A DNA stretch of 13,434 bases. It comes from CAYIRQ01 sp964365905. GTDB lineage: Bacteria; Patescibacteriota; Gracilibacteria; Peribacterales; Peribacteraceae. Position 1 is the first letter of the stretch; each line of letters begins with the position of its first letter. This document shows positions 6,513 to 13,370 of the stretch, piece by piece. Where the stretch lies: the NCBI GenBank assembly GCA_964365905.1, contig CAYIRQ010000026.1, positions 1 to 13,434 on the forward strand, read 5' to 3'. Under the pieces are notes generated by a model that saw only the letters and a list, made by a program, of their open reading frames with translations, made no database searches and was not told the DNA's origin. Made by a program: the position numbers and the translations under genes.

Positions 6513-9500
6513 GCTGACTTCTTGAGGGGCTTCTTCGGAATGAGAAGTTCCGCGCTCTCATGTATACCCTGAAACCAATCCGCTCCCAGATGCCTTTCGG
6601 CGATGCGGAGGGCGGATCCGCTCACACGCCATTGCGGCATCTTCGCGAGGAGCGGGATGATATGTTCTGCCGTTACGCGGAGAGCCAACGTCAACACGAT
6701 GTCTCTGCCGCCATCTCCCTCCTCCGTCTTGATACGAAGGATGCCCGCTTTTCGCGCCGCCATCTTAAGACGAAGAACGCGGAAGAGGTTTTGAGCCTGC
6801 GGCGGCGGTTTTCCGTACTCTTCAAGAAGATCCTTCTCAAATTCCTGGAGAAGTCCCTCCTCTTCGCATCCCGCGAGTTTTTGGTACATGGAGATTTTCT
6901 CGTCCTCCTCGGGGATGTAAAAGGGAGGAATGAAGGCCTCGATCGGAAGATTGATTTCCGTCGTGATGTCCTCGAGTTCAGCGGGGGCTGCTCCCGCCTT
7001 GAGTTCTTCGACTGCCTGCTTGAGAAGACGAAGGAAGTGACTCACGCCAACGGTTTTCATGTGTCCCGATTGATTTGCTCCAAGGATTTCGCCAGAGCCG
7101 CGGATTTCGAGATCGCGCATGGCAATCTGGAAGCCGGAGCCAAGTTCAGATGCTTCGACGATTGCACGGAGGCGCTTCTTAGCATCGTCGCTCAGTTTCC
7201 GTGTGTGATAGAGAAAGTACGCAAAGGCCTGGACTTTCCCGCGACCGACGCGTCCGCGAAGTTGATAGAGCTGCGAGAGGCCAAAATGTTCTGCTTCGTT
7301 TACGATGAGGGTATTCGCGCGCGGAAGATCAATCCCATTCTCGATGATTGTTGAGCTCACAAGCACGGAATACTTCCAGTCTTTGAATTCCAGAATTCTC
7401 TTCTCGAGTTCTTCCGCTTTGAGCTGGCCATGGGAAACGATGAATGAAGCTTCCGGAATCAGACTGCGCAGTTTTTCTGCGAATGCATCGATCGTCTCCA
7501 CTCTGTTATGGAGCACGTACACCTGCCCATCGCGTTTGATTTCCGCAAGAATAGCCTGTCGGATGAGAACATCGGAGTAGCGCCGCACTTCTGTAATGAT
7601 CGGGAGACGACCGGGGGGTGGGGTAGTGATCGTCGTGATGTCCCGCAGTTTGTGCAGACTGAGATTCAGCGTCCGCGGGATTGGTGTGGCCGTGAGCGTG
7701 AGGATATCCACGGTAGCGCGCAGCGCCTTCAGTTTCTCTTTCTGCTTCACGCCGAAGCGTTGCTCCTCATCGATGAGCACAAGACCGAGATTGAAAAATT
7801 TCACGTCGTCCTGCAGAAGGCGATGCGTCCCCACGACAATGTCGAGATCCCCCTTGCGCAGTTTCTCTAAAATTTCTTTTTGCTCTTTCGGCGTCCGGAA
7901 GCGACTGAGCATTTCACTGCGAACGGAGAAGCCCTCCGCGCGTTTGATGAGCGTATGAAAATGTTGATTCGCAAGAATCGTGATGGGGGAAATGAACGCC
8001 ACCTGTTTTCCGGCCTGCACTGCCTTGAACGCCGCACGCAATGCGACTTCGGTTTTTCCAAATCCCACATCACCGCAAATGAGACGGTCCATAGGATGCG
8101 GGGATTCCATATCCCGCTTGATGTCCTGAATGGCTTTGATCTGACCGGGGGTTTCTGTATACGGGAAGCTTTCCTCGAAGCGCTTCTGTGCACCCGTATC
8201 CGGAGGGAAGGCGTGCCCGCTTGCTCGCGCTCTATTCGCATAGAGCTCGAGAAGTTCTTTTGCCACTTTCTTCGTTTCCTCACGCACTTTCTCCGTCGTT
8301 CGCTTCCATTCGAGAGATCCCAGGCGCGAGAGGACTGGCTCCTCTCCCTCTTCATGAACAAACTTGCTCAATTTATCCGCCTGATCGATGGGGATGAACA
8401 ATTTGTCCGTCCCTGCATACTGCAACTCAAGATACTCCCGGGTGATTCCATCCACCGTCTTCTGGGTAATGCCGGCGAAGCGCCCGATCCCATGATCCAT
8501 GTGAACCACGAAGTCCCCGGGCTGCAGGGACGTGATGAAATCGAGCGCCAGTTTTTGAATGGAGCGTTGTTTGCTCTCTCTTCGTAGAGTGAAAATTTCG
8601 CGGTCGGTGAGCATCGCAGAGCGCAAGTCGGGGTTCTGCAGCGAGTGCGGGAGCACGTCGATGGCGGAAGCATCTTCAATGGCAATTTTTCCACGCTCAC
8701 ATGTTCCGGGTTCAGCAATGGCAATACGCTCCTCTTCTAAAATGCCCCTCAGTTCCTCCGCTCGCTTCGTCACGATGAGAAGGGCCCATTCCTGTTCCAG
8801 CTTATCCCGAAGATCATTCAGGAAATCAGGGAGTGTATAGAATTTGAGAACGGAGAGGTAGCGCACATGCATGTGATTCTCCTCTGACTGTGGGAACGCC
8901 GTGAATGTGAGCACTGGAACAGGGGCGTCGGTGCTCTCGCCCTCTTCAGCAATCTCATCGAGAATGAGTAGAGAATCCTTGGGGAGTTGTTCGATGAGCA
9001 ACTCTTCCTCTTCCCAAGAGGCTGGGTAGATCTCCAGAGCCTCATGACGGCGATCGGACATCGAACGAATTTCTTCAATCTCCTCGAAAGAAAAGCGGAT
9101 CTCTGATGGGTGATTATCCTGAAGAGGAAATATACTGAGCGTATCTCCTACCTTGCGATACTCACCAGGAAGAATATGTGCGCCCTCCGTGTGATGATAC
9201 CCACGACTCAAAAGACCCTCAAAGAGTCGCGTGCTATCGACGCGCTCCCCTTTTTTGAGAAGGAGTTTCTGCCGCTCCATTCCCGCAAGGGAGGGAAAGG
9301 GACGCGCCCATGTTTCGAGATCGAGAAAGAGAACTTTTGCTTCTGACGAAACGATATGGGAGAGAAAAAGGGCAAGTTGCTCGATTGTGAGTTCCTCCTC
9401 CCGCTGGGGTGCTGCGAGCACGTGCACCGGGACGCCGAAGAAAGAACACCACTGAGCAAGTGCATCGCGACTACGGCGGTTCTGCGTCACGAGGGTCATC

Positions 9501-9649
9501 TTCCGTGGCGCAAGCTCAAAGAGGCGTCCAATGAGGAGTGCTTTCGCTGTTTCATTCGCAGTCCCGGACACGGTGAGAGCTCTTCTTGCGAGGAGAAGCT
9601 GCAGGAGATCCTGGTGCATCGTTGCACCGAGGAGAAGGGATGGTTTCAT
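6509..9649 (-). CDS. mfd: Transcription-repair coupling factor
   Basis: Mfd is a DNA translocase that removes RNA polymerase stalled at lesions and recruits UvrA. The 1046-residue reading from the ATG at 9649 contains, in order: a UvrB-homology region (about 20-335); the RNA polymerase-interacting CarD-like domain (about 375-430, VVHMDHGIGRF at 381-391); superfamily 2 helicase motifs GDVGFGKTE (526-534), DEEQ (627-630), TATPIPRT (653-660) and GRVGRG (799-804); and the C-terminal TRCF domain (about 900-975). The part before the CarD-like domain is about 100 residues shorter than in the 1148-residue E. coli protein. An open frame runs on through the N gap to 9886 but that is an artefact. If the flanking 55-bp duplication is collapsed, the frame could also extend to a GTG at 9876; the family does not need it. 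Probably co-transcribed with dnaN. Confidence 0.95.
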   Translation of the reverse strand: MKPSLLLGATMHQDLLQLLLARRALTVSGTANETAKALLIGRLFELAPRKMTLVTQNRRSRDALAQWCSFFGVPVHVLAAPQREEELTIEQLALFLSHIVSSEAKVLFLDLETWARPFPSLAGMERQKLLLKKGERVDSTRLFEGLLSRGYHHTEGAHILPGEYRKVGDTLSIFPLQDNHPSEIRFSFEEIEEIRSMSDRRHEALEIYPASWEEEELLIEQLPKDSLLILDEIAEEGESTDAPVPVLTFTAFPQSEENHMHVRYLSVLKFYTLPDFLNDLRDKLEQEWALLIVTKRAEELRGILEEERIAIAEPGTCERGKIAIEDASAIDVLPHSLQNPDLRSAMLTDREIFTLRRESKQRSIQKLALDFITSLQPGDFVVHMDHGIGRFAGITQKTVDGITREYLELQYAGTDKLFIPIDQADKLSKFVHEEGEEPVLSRLGSLEWKRTTEKVREETKKVAKELLELYANRARASGHAFPPDTGAQKRFEESFPYTETPGQIKAIQDIKRDMESPHPMDRLICGDVGFGKTEVALRAAFKAVQAGKQVAFISPITILANQHFHTLIKRAEGFSVRSEMLSRFRTPKEQKEILEKLRKGDLDIVVGTHRLLQDDVKFFNLGLVLIDEEQRFGVKQKEKLKALRATVDILTLTATPIPRTLNLSLHKLRDITTITTPPPGRLPIITEVRRYSDVLIRQAILAEIKRDGQVYVLHNRVETIDAFAEKLRSLIPEASFIVSHGQLKAEELEKRILEFKDWKYSVLVSSTIIENGIDLPRANTLIVNEAEHFGLSQLYQLRGRVGRGKVQAFAYFLYHTRKLSDDAKKRLRAIVEASELGSGFQIAMRDLEIRGSGEILGANQSGHMKTVGVSHFLRLLKQAVEELKAGAAPAELEDITTEINLPIEAFIPPFYIPEEDEKISMYQKLAGCEEEGLLQEFEKDLLEEYGKPPPQAQNLFRVLRLKMAARKAGILRIKTEEGDGGRDIVLTLALRVTAEHIIPLLAKMPQWRVSGSALRIAERHLGADWFQGIHESAELLIPKKPLKKSA

Positions 9650-9855
9650 TGCGTACGAAGAATGGTGATTGAGTCGTGGGAGATGCCACGACCCTCCCTC
9701 NNNNNNNNNNNNNNNNNNNNNNNNNNNNNNNNNNNNNNNNNNNNNNNNNNNNNNNNNNNNNNNNNNNNNNNNNNNNNNNNNNNNNNNNNNNNNNNNNNNN
9801 TCATTGCGTACGAAGAATGGTGATTGAGTCGTGGGAGATGCCACGACCCTCCCTC
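9646..9855. repeat. Perfect 55-bp direct duplication flanking the scaffold gap
   Basis: Bases 9646-9700 are identical to 9801-9855, and only the 100-N gap lies between them. This is the pattern left when two contigs with a 55-bp end overlap are scaffolded instead of merged. Each copy contains a 7-bp hairpin (GTCGTGG, loop GAGATG, CCACGAC; first copy 9673-9692). Collapsing the copies gives about 88 bp between the dnaN stop and the mfd ATG. Confidence 0.9.
9701..9800. other. Assembly gap (100 N)
   Basis: Exactly 100 undetermined bases, the conventional filler for a scaffold join of unknown length. The identical flanks make a negative-length gap (overlap) the simplest explanation. Confidence 0.98.
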
Positions 9856-9892
9856 TTTCCTTCCCCATTGTACCACGGTGTACCACCGGGGA

Positions 9893-11044
9893 TTACTCCT
9901 CTATGAGACGAAGCGGCATGATGAGGTGAAGGAAATTCGGCATGGAGGGGACCCGGAAGAGCGCAGGGTGCATTTTATCGGTAAGTTCCATGCGCACCTC
10001 TTCTGCGTCCACGTGGGAGAGAAAATCGAGGAGGTAAGAGGAGCTGAGAGCAATTTTATTTTTTTCCCCTTGAACTTCCGCTCCGATCTGTGATTCATCC
10101 CGGCCAATTTGCGTCCGCTGCGTCTGAATGAGTGCTTCCTTGGGGGAAATTGTGAAGATGAGGTTGTTGTTACTCTCCTTCGCAAAGTAGTGCATGCGTT
10201 TCACGTCCGTAAGAAGTTCCGGCAGGGAGAAGGAAACTGTTGTGGAAGCATTCGCAGGGAGAATTTGTTCATAATTGGGGAATGTGCCGTCAATGAGACG
10301 GGAGAGAACCTTGGTCTTCCCGATCACCACTTCGATCTGTTGGGCGCTGAGGGTGATGCTCGTGGGCCTTCCCTTGTCCTTATCCGACCTTTCATCCCCT
10401 CCCCCCCTCTCCCGGAGCGAACCCGAGATAATCGCCATAATTTCCACGAGGACTTTCATGGGGACGATGCAATTAATCTCTCCCTGTTTTTCCATCACTT
10501 GAAGTTTGTATTCTGAAAGTCTGTAGCTGTCGGTCGCCACCAGAACGAGCTCGTCTTTTGCGGCACGGAAATACACACCGGAGAGTACTGGCCGCGCGGT
10601 GGTACGGGCTGATGCAAACGCGGTGTGGTGGATTGCATTGAAAAACTCCTTATCACTCACGGTGAGGAGTGCTTCTTTTTGGATGGGAGTGATTGTCGGA
10701 TACTCGCTTGCCGGCTCCCCCGCAATGACGGTTTTTGTTTTTTTAGAGAAGCATTTGAGTTGCGAATCTTCACTTGTTTCAAAGAGAACCTCATCGCTGG
10801 TGCAATATTGCGCAAAGTTTTGAATGGCTTTCGCGGGTACAGTAATCGATCCTTCATTCTCCACTTCCGCATCGATGTAGGAAATAATGGAAAATTCTAG
10901 ATTTGTTGCGCTTAACGTGCAACGCTTACCTTCGGTCGTGAAGAGGATGTTTCCAAGAATAGGGAGAGCTTGTTGGCCCCCGATAGCTCTACTGACGGTG
11001 CTTACGGCCCCCAGAAGGTCCTCCGTCCGGCAAGAAAATTTCAT
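9893..11044 (-). CDS. dnaN: DNA polymerase III beta subunit (sliding clamp)
   Basis: A 383-residue beta clamp, the ring that tethers the replicative polymerase to DNA. It starts MKFSCRTEDLLGAVSTVSRA, then ALPILGNILF (26-35), the typical N-terminal signature. It continues through RPVLSGVYF (151-159), TDSYRLSEY (171-179), LSRLIDGTFPNYEQILP (247-263) and ends in MPLRLIEE, matching the family's MPxR C-terminus. The three repeated clamp folds are all present and the length is near normal. Residues about 208-227 form a charged, Gly/Arg/Asp-rich loop (RERGGGDERSDKDKG) longer than in E. coli. The gene is divergent from the DnaQ-like gene, across a region with DnaA-box-like sites, and leads into mfd. 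The predicted promoter suggests a leaderless transcript. Confidence 0.97.
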   Translation of the reverse strand: MKFSCRTEDLLGAVSTVSRAIGGQQALPILGNILFTTEGKRCTLSATNLEFSIISYIDAEVENEGSITVPAKAIQNFAQYCTSDEVLFETSEDSQLKCFSKKTKTVIAGEPASEYPTITPIQKEALLTVSDKEFFNAIHHTAFASARTTARPVLSGVYFRAAKDELVLVATDSYRLSEYKLQVMEKQGEINCIVPMKVLVEIMAIISGSLRERGGGDERSDKDKGRPTSITLSAQQIEVVIGKTKVLSRLIDGTFPNYEQILPANASTTVSFSLPELLTDVKRMHYFAKESNNNLIFTISPKEALIQTQRTQIGRDESQIGAEVQGEKNKIALSSSYLLDFLSHVDAEEVRMELTDKMHPALFRVPSMPNFLHLIMPLRLIEE

Positions 11045-11050
11045 GCGTCT

Positions 11051-11079
11051 ATTATGCTGTGAGAAGATATTTAATCCAA
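11051..11079 (-). promoter_or_regulatory. Putative dnaN promoter, leaderless type
   Basis: On the minus strand, TTGGAT (11074-11079) and CATAAT (11051-11056) are 17 bp apart. The -10 matches five of six consensus bases; the -35 matches only three. Transcription would start at about 11044, the A of the dnaN ATG, so the message would have no leader and no Shine-Dalgarno site, in agreement with the absence of one. Confidence 0.45.
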
Positions 11080-11367
11080 ATCAATAAAATCGTCGTCGTA
11101 GAGACACCTTGTTCGGTATCCCATCCCTGTGGACTACCCTGTGGAAAAATTGTGAAGGAACCTATTTTGTACTCGAAAATTGGCAGGAAGACAGCCAAAG
11201 TACAGTTTTTGTACTCAAGCAGGTCCTATGGAAATCATGTGGAATTCCCGGTGGAAACCCCCGATTCAACCGCAGAAACACAGAGTACGAAGAATGAGCC
11301 CATGGAATCCCCTCTCCGGAATGCGGCGTTGAAAACGGCGTTTTCCGAGGGACTTCCTTTCAGCTTC

Positions 11368-11397
11368 TTTCCACAGTCACCGGAAGAAACGTATAGT
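11368..11397 (+). promoter_or_regulatory. Putative promoter of the DnaQ-like gene
   Basis: TTTCCA (11368-11373) and TATAGT (11392-11397) are 18 bp apart, four and five matches of six to consensus. The predicted start is near 11404, just before the ATG at 11407. The -35 element overlaps the DnaA-box-like CTTTCCACA at 11367-11375, so DnaA binding could repress it. Confidence 0.4.
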
Positions 11398-11406
11398 TGC
11401 ACCATC

Positions 11407-12048
11407 ATGTTTCCTGCGGATACGACATTCACCGTCTTTGACGTTGAAACTACCGGACTCAACTCTTTGGGTGGGGATCGCATCGTGGAAGTCGCGGGAG
11501 TGCGGATCGAGGGAGGCATTGTTCAGGACAACCTGACCTTCAGTTCGTATGTGAATCCGCAAAGAACGGTCCCGTGGGAAGCGAAGGCAGTCCACAGAAT
11601 TCCAGAGCAGGAATTGTCGAAGGCTCCTCCCATCGAGGAGGTTCTTCCGCGGTTCCTTTCCTTTGCGGAAGGTTCTCTCCTCATTGCGCACAATGCGGAG
11701 TTCGACATGGGATTTCTGATGGCGGAAAAAGAAGGATGCTGGGGGTATATTGATCTTCCAGAATGTCTATGCACCTTATGTCTCAGTCGCAATGTACAAC
11801 CTCATGAATATCGGCATACTCTCGACGTCCTCGCGTTACGACTAGGGTTCCCTCTCCCCCAGGATCGCCACCACGCTCTTCCCGACGTGATCCTCACGGC
11901 GAAGGTGTTTTTGAAATTGCTTGAGGTCGGGAAGATCCGCACCCTCGCGGAGCTCAGAGAACGTGCGGCGCCCATGGCGGCCGGAAAGACGAAGCAAGCC
12001 TCTCGTAAATCTCACAGAGAGTCACAGCGTGCCTCTTTATGGCGATAA
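11407..12048 (+). CDS. DnaQ-like DEDDh 3'-5' exonuclease
   Basis: The 213-residue protein has a complete DEDDh exonuclease fold like the epsilon proofreading subunit: FDVETTG (D12, E14), AHNAEFD (H95, D100) and HHALPD (H155, D160). The tail from about 190 is short and basic (KTKQASRKSHRESQR) and has no recognised domain. It is a stand-alone nuclease, either the proofreading subunit acting with the polymerase and the adjacent clamp, or a repair exonuclease; sequence alone does not separate these. The ATG at 11407 is chosen because the nuclease motif begins six residues later and a promoter ends just before it. In-frame ATGs at 11302 and 11059 would add residues with no domain character. Its end overlaps the start of def by ten bases, indicating an operon. 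Confidence 0.88.
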   Translation: MFPADTTFTVFDVETTGLNSLGGDRIVEVAGVRIEGGIVQDNLTFSSYVNPQRTVPWEAKAVHRIPEQELSKAPPIEEVLPRFLSFAEGSLLIAHNAEFDMGFLMAEKEGCWGYIDLPECLCTLCLSRNVQPHEYRHTLDVLALRLGFPLPQDRHHALPDVILTAKVFLKLLEVGKIRTLAELRERAAPMAAGKTKQASRKSHRESQRASLWR

Positions 12049-12512
12049 GAACCATTATCACCGGAAAAGATAACCCCGTTTTACGCGCACGCGCGGCACG
12101 CGTTCTCTCGTTCGGGAAGGATCTCTCCAAACTCGTACGTGATCTGCATGAAACGGTGGAAGCCGTCAAAGGGGCGGGGCTTGCAGCGCCACAGATCAAC
12201 GTATCCTCCGCGGTCACCGTCGCAAAAATCGGGGGAATATTCACCACGCTCGTGAATCCCGAGATTCTCTGGCGTTCCACGGAAGAAGTGCTGGGAGAAG
12301 AAGGTTGTCTCAGCTTGCCCGATATCTGGCTCTTCGTCCCCCGCGCGCGGGAAATCGTCGTTCGCTTTCGAACAGAGAGGGGCGCGGAACAGGAACTCGA
12401 GCTCGCGGATTTCGATGCGCGCGTTGTGCAACATGAAGTGGATCACTTGCTGGGAAAACTCATCGTGGATTATCAGGCTACTTCCGTGCGGACTCCGGGA
12501 CAGGCTCTATGA
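12039..12512 (+). CDS. def: Peptide deformylase
   Basis: This 157-residue enzyme removes the formyl group from the initiator methionine of new proteins. All three family motifs are seen: GAGLAAPQ (45-52), EEGCLSLP (87-94, metal ligand C90) and QHEVDHLLG (131-139, metal ligands H132 and H136, catalytic E133). The length is slightly below that of the E. coli protein. Its start overlaps the end of the DnaQ-like gene by ten bases, and its last 40 bases overlap the 3' end of the sigma-factor gene on the other strand. The region after the HEVDH helix is short (DYQATSVRTPGQAL). Confident. Confidence 0.96.
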   Translation: MAIRTIITGKDNPVLRARAARVLSFGKDLSKLVRDLHETVEAVKGAGLAAPQINVSSAVTVAKIGGIFTTLVNPEILWRSTEEVLGEEGCLSLPDIWLFVPRAREIVVRFRTERGAEQELELADFDARVVQHEVDHLLGKLIVDYQATSVRTPGQAL

Positions 12513-13297
12513 GGATCGCAGGACGTTTGGAGAAGCTTGTGTAACAAACCCCTCGTCTGTTTTTGCGTTCCATCGCCCCCTTCCCATACATTCCACGCTT
12601 TCCGGAGACGAAGCACCGCCTGATGCAAGCGTGATTTTACCGTTCCGCTCGGGATGGAAAGCTCGTCCGCGATCTCCCGATACTTTTTTCCTTGGTAGTA
12701 GGCCAACACGACAACCGATTGCAAGGGGGTCGGAAGGAAACACACGGCATCTTTGATCCATTCCCGTGACTCCCGCTCTTCAAGGACGCCATCGGGCGTT
12801 TGTTCTCTGTCGCTAAAGAGCGAAGCAAATGGTTCGTCGCCTTCGATGTCTGCCGGCCGTTCGTCGAAGCTCACTTCCTTGCGCCTCCCCTTTCTTCGCA
12901 AGGCGTCAATGGCCTGATGATTTGCAATGGTGAATAGCCAAGGGCAAAACTTTTTCTCTGAGTCGAATTGATCCCACTTCCTGTGTACTTGGAGCCACGT
13001 AGCCTGAGCCACATCCTCAGCGAGAGCTGCGTCTCCGAGGCGCCGTCGAAGATAACTCAGAAGATTTCCCTCATGACGATGGACAAGCTCCGTGAATGCA
13101 CTCTCGTCTCCATTGCCATAGTTCATGAGAAGCTCCGCATCCGATGTTCTTTTTGAGACAATTGCAACGCAGTCAGCGTGCGTATCTCCGATGCATGTTT
13201 CGCAAACACCAGTCGGATGCGTCCGCCCTCCCTCTTCCGAACGATGGTGTTCGGGTTTCCCTGGAATCACAGGATGCCCCTCTTCCCCGATGGGCAT
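12473..13297 (-). CDS. ECF-type sigma-70 family RNA polymerase sigma factor with Cys/His-bearing ends
   Basis: The protein directs RNA polymerase to a specific promoter set. Region 2 lies at about residues 65-140 (YLRRRLGDAALAEDVAQATW, then FCPWLFTIANHQAIDALRR) and region 4 at about 185-235 (LPTPLQSVVVLAYYQGKKYR, helix-turn-helix SGTVKSRLHQAVLRLRK). There is no region 1.1 or 3, so it is an ECF factor. The start is the ATG at 13297: a longer TTG reading to 13351 would lie upstream of the -10 box. A GAGG 11 bases before the ATG is a weak ribosome site. The N-terminal 50 residues are unusual for the family and contain H27, C32, C35, H40, C43; the C-terminus has C260, H263, C266. No anti-sigma gene follows: def is convergent and overlaps by 40 bases. 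Upstream context is outside the window. The regulon is unknown. Confidence 0.9.
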   Translation of the reverse strand: MPIGEEGHPVIPGKPEHHRSEEGGRTHPTGVCETCIGDTHADCVAIVSKRTSDAELLMNYGNGDESAFTELVHRHEGNLLSYLRRRLGDAALAEDVAQATWLQVHRKWDQFDSEKKFCPWLFTIANHQAIDALRRKGRRKEVSFDERPADIEGDEPFASLFSDREQTPDGVLEERESREWIKDAVCFLPTPLQSVVVLAYYQGKKYREIADELSIPSGTVKSRLHQAVLRLRKAWNVWEGGDGTQKQTRGLLHKLLQTSCDPHRACPGVRTEVA

Positions 13298-13342
13298 CGT
13301 CGGTTCGGCCTCATACTGATGCAGGCTGGAAGCGATGTGCAA

Positions 13343-13370
13343 ATCATACAATGAATAATTGGCATGTCAA
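13343..13370 (-). promoter_or_regulatory. Near-consensus sigma-70 promoter of the ECF sigma gene
   Basis: On the minus strand TTGACA (13365-13370, perfect -35) is followed after 16 bp by TATGAT (13343-13348, five of six). Transcription should start near 13336, giving a leader of about 39 nt to the ATG at 13297. This is the strongest promoter visible in the window and suggests the housekeeping sigma factor expresses this gene, rather than autoregulation through an ECF-type promoter. Confidence 0.75.

Larger units (their letters stand above)
11045..11406. other. Non-coding divergent region beside dnaN; candidate oriC
   Basis: These 362 bp separate dnaN from the DnaQ-like gene. Four TGTGGA/TCCACA cores occur: a perfect DnaA box TTTTCCACA on the minus strand (11140-11148), a one-mismatch box CTTTCCACA on the plus strand (11367-11375) and two weaker ones at 11128-11136 and 11238-11246. 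An AT-rich stretch (about 11050-11090) could be an unwinding element. TTTTGTACTC is repeated directly at 11165-11174 and 11207-11216, 42 bp apart. Most genes point away from the region on both sides. oriC often lies next to dnaN, but dnaA itself is not in the window, so this is a hypothesis. An open frame crosses the region from 11059 but its translation looks non-coding. Confidence 0.4.

Noticed and set aside
6560..7354. 264-residue open frame on the plus strand
   Set aside because: Antisense shadow of the conserved C-terminal half of mfd, with no recognisable domain.
9673..9692. Intrinsic terminator for dnaN
   Set aside because: The hairpin is not followed by a T-tract on the minus strand, so the standard terminator pattern is missing.
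9650..9886. N-terminal extension of mfd reading through the N gap
   Set aside because: It depends on an arbitrary 100-N filler and on duplicated flanks read in two different frames; the family N-terminus fits the ATG at 9649.
11059..11406. 116-residue N-terminal extension of the DnaQ-like exonuclease
   Set aside because: No domain character, it covers the promoter and DnaA-box-like sites, and the nuclease motif begins six residues after the ATG at 11407.
13298..13351. TTG-initiated extension of the sigma factor
   Set aside because: The TTG lies upstream of the -10 box of the predicted promoter, so it would not be on the transcript.
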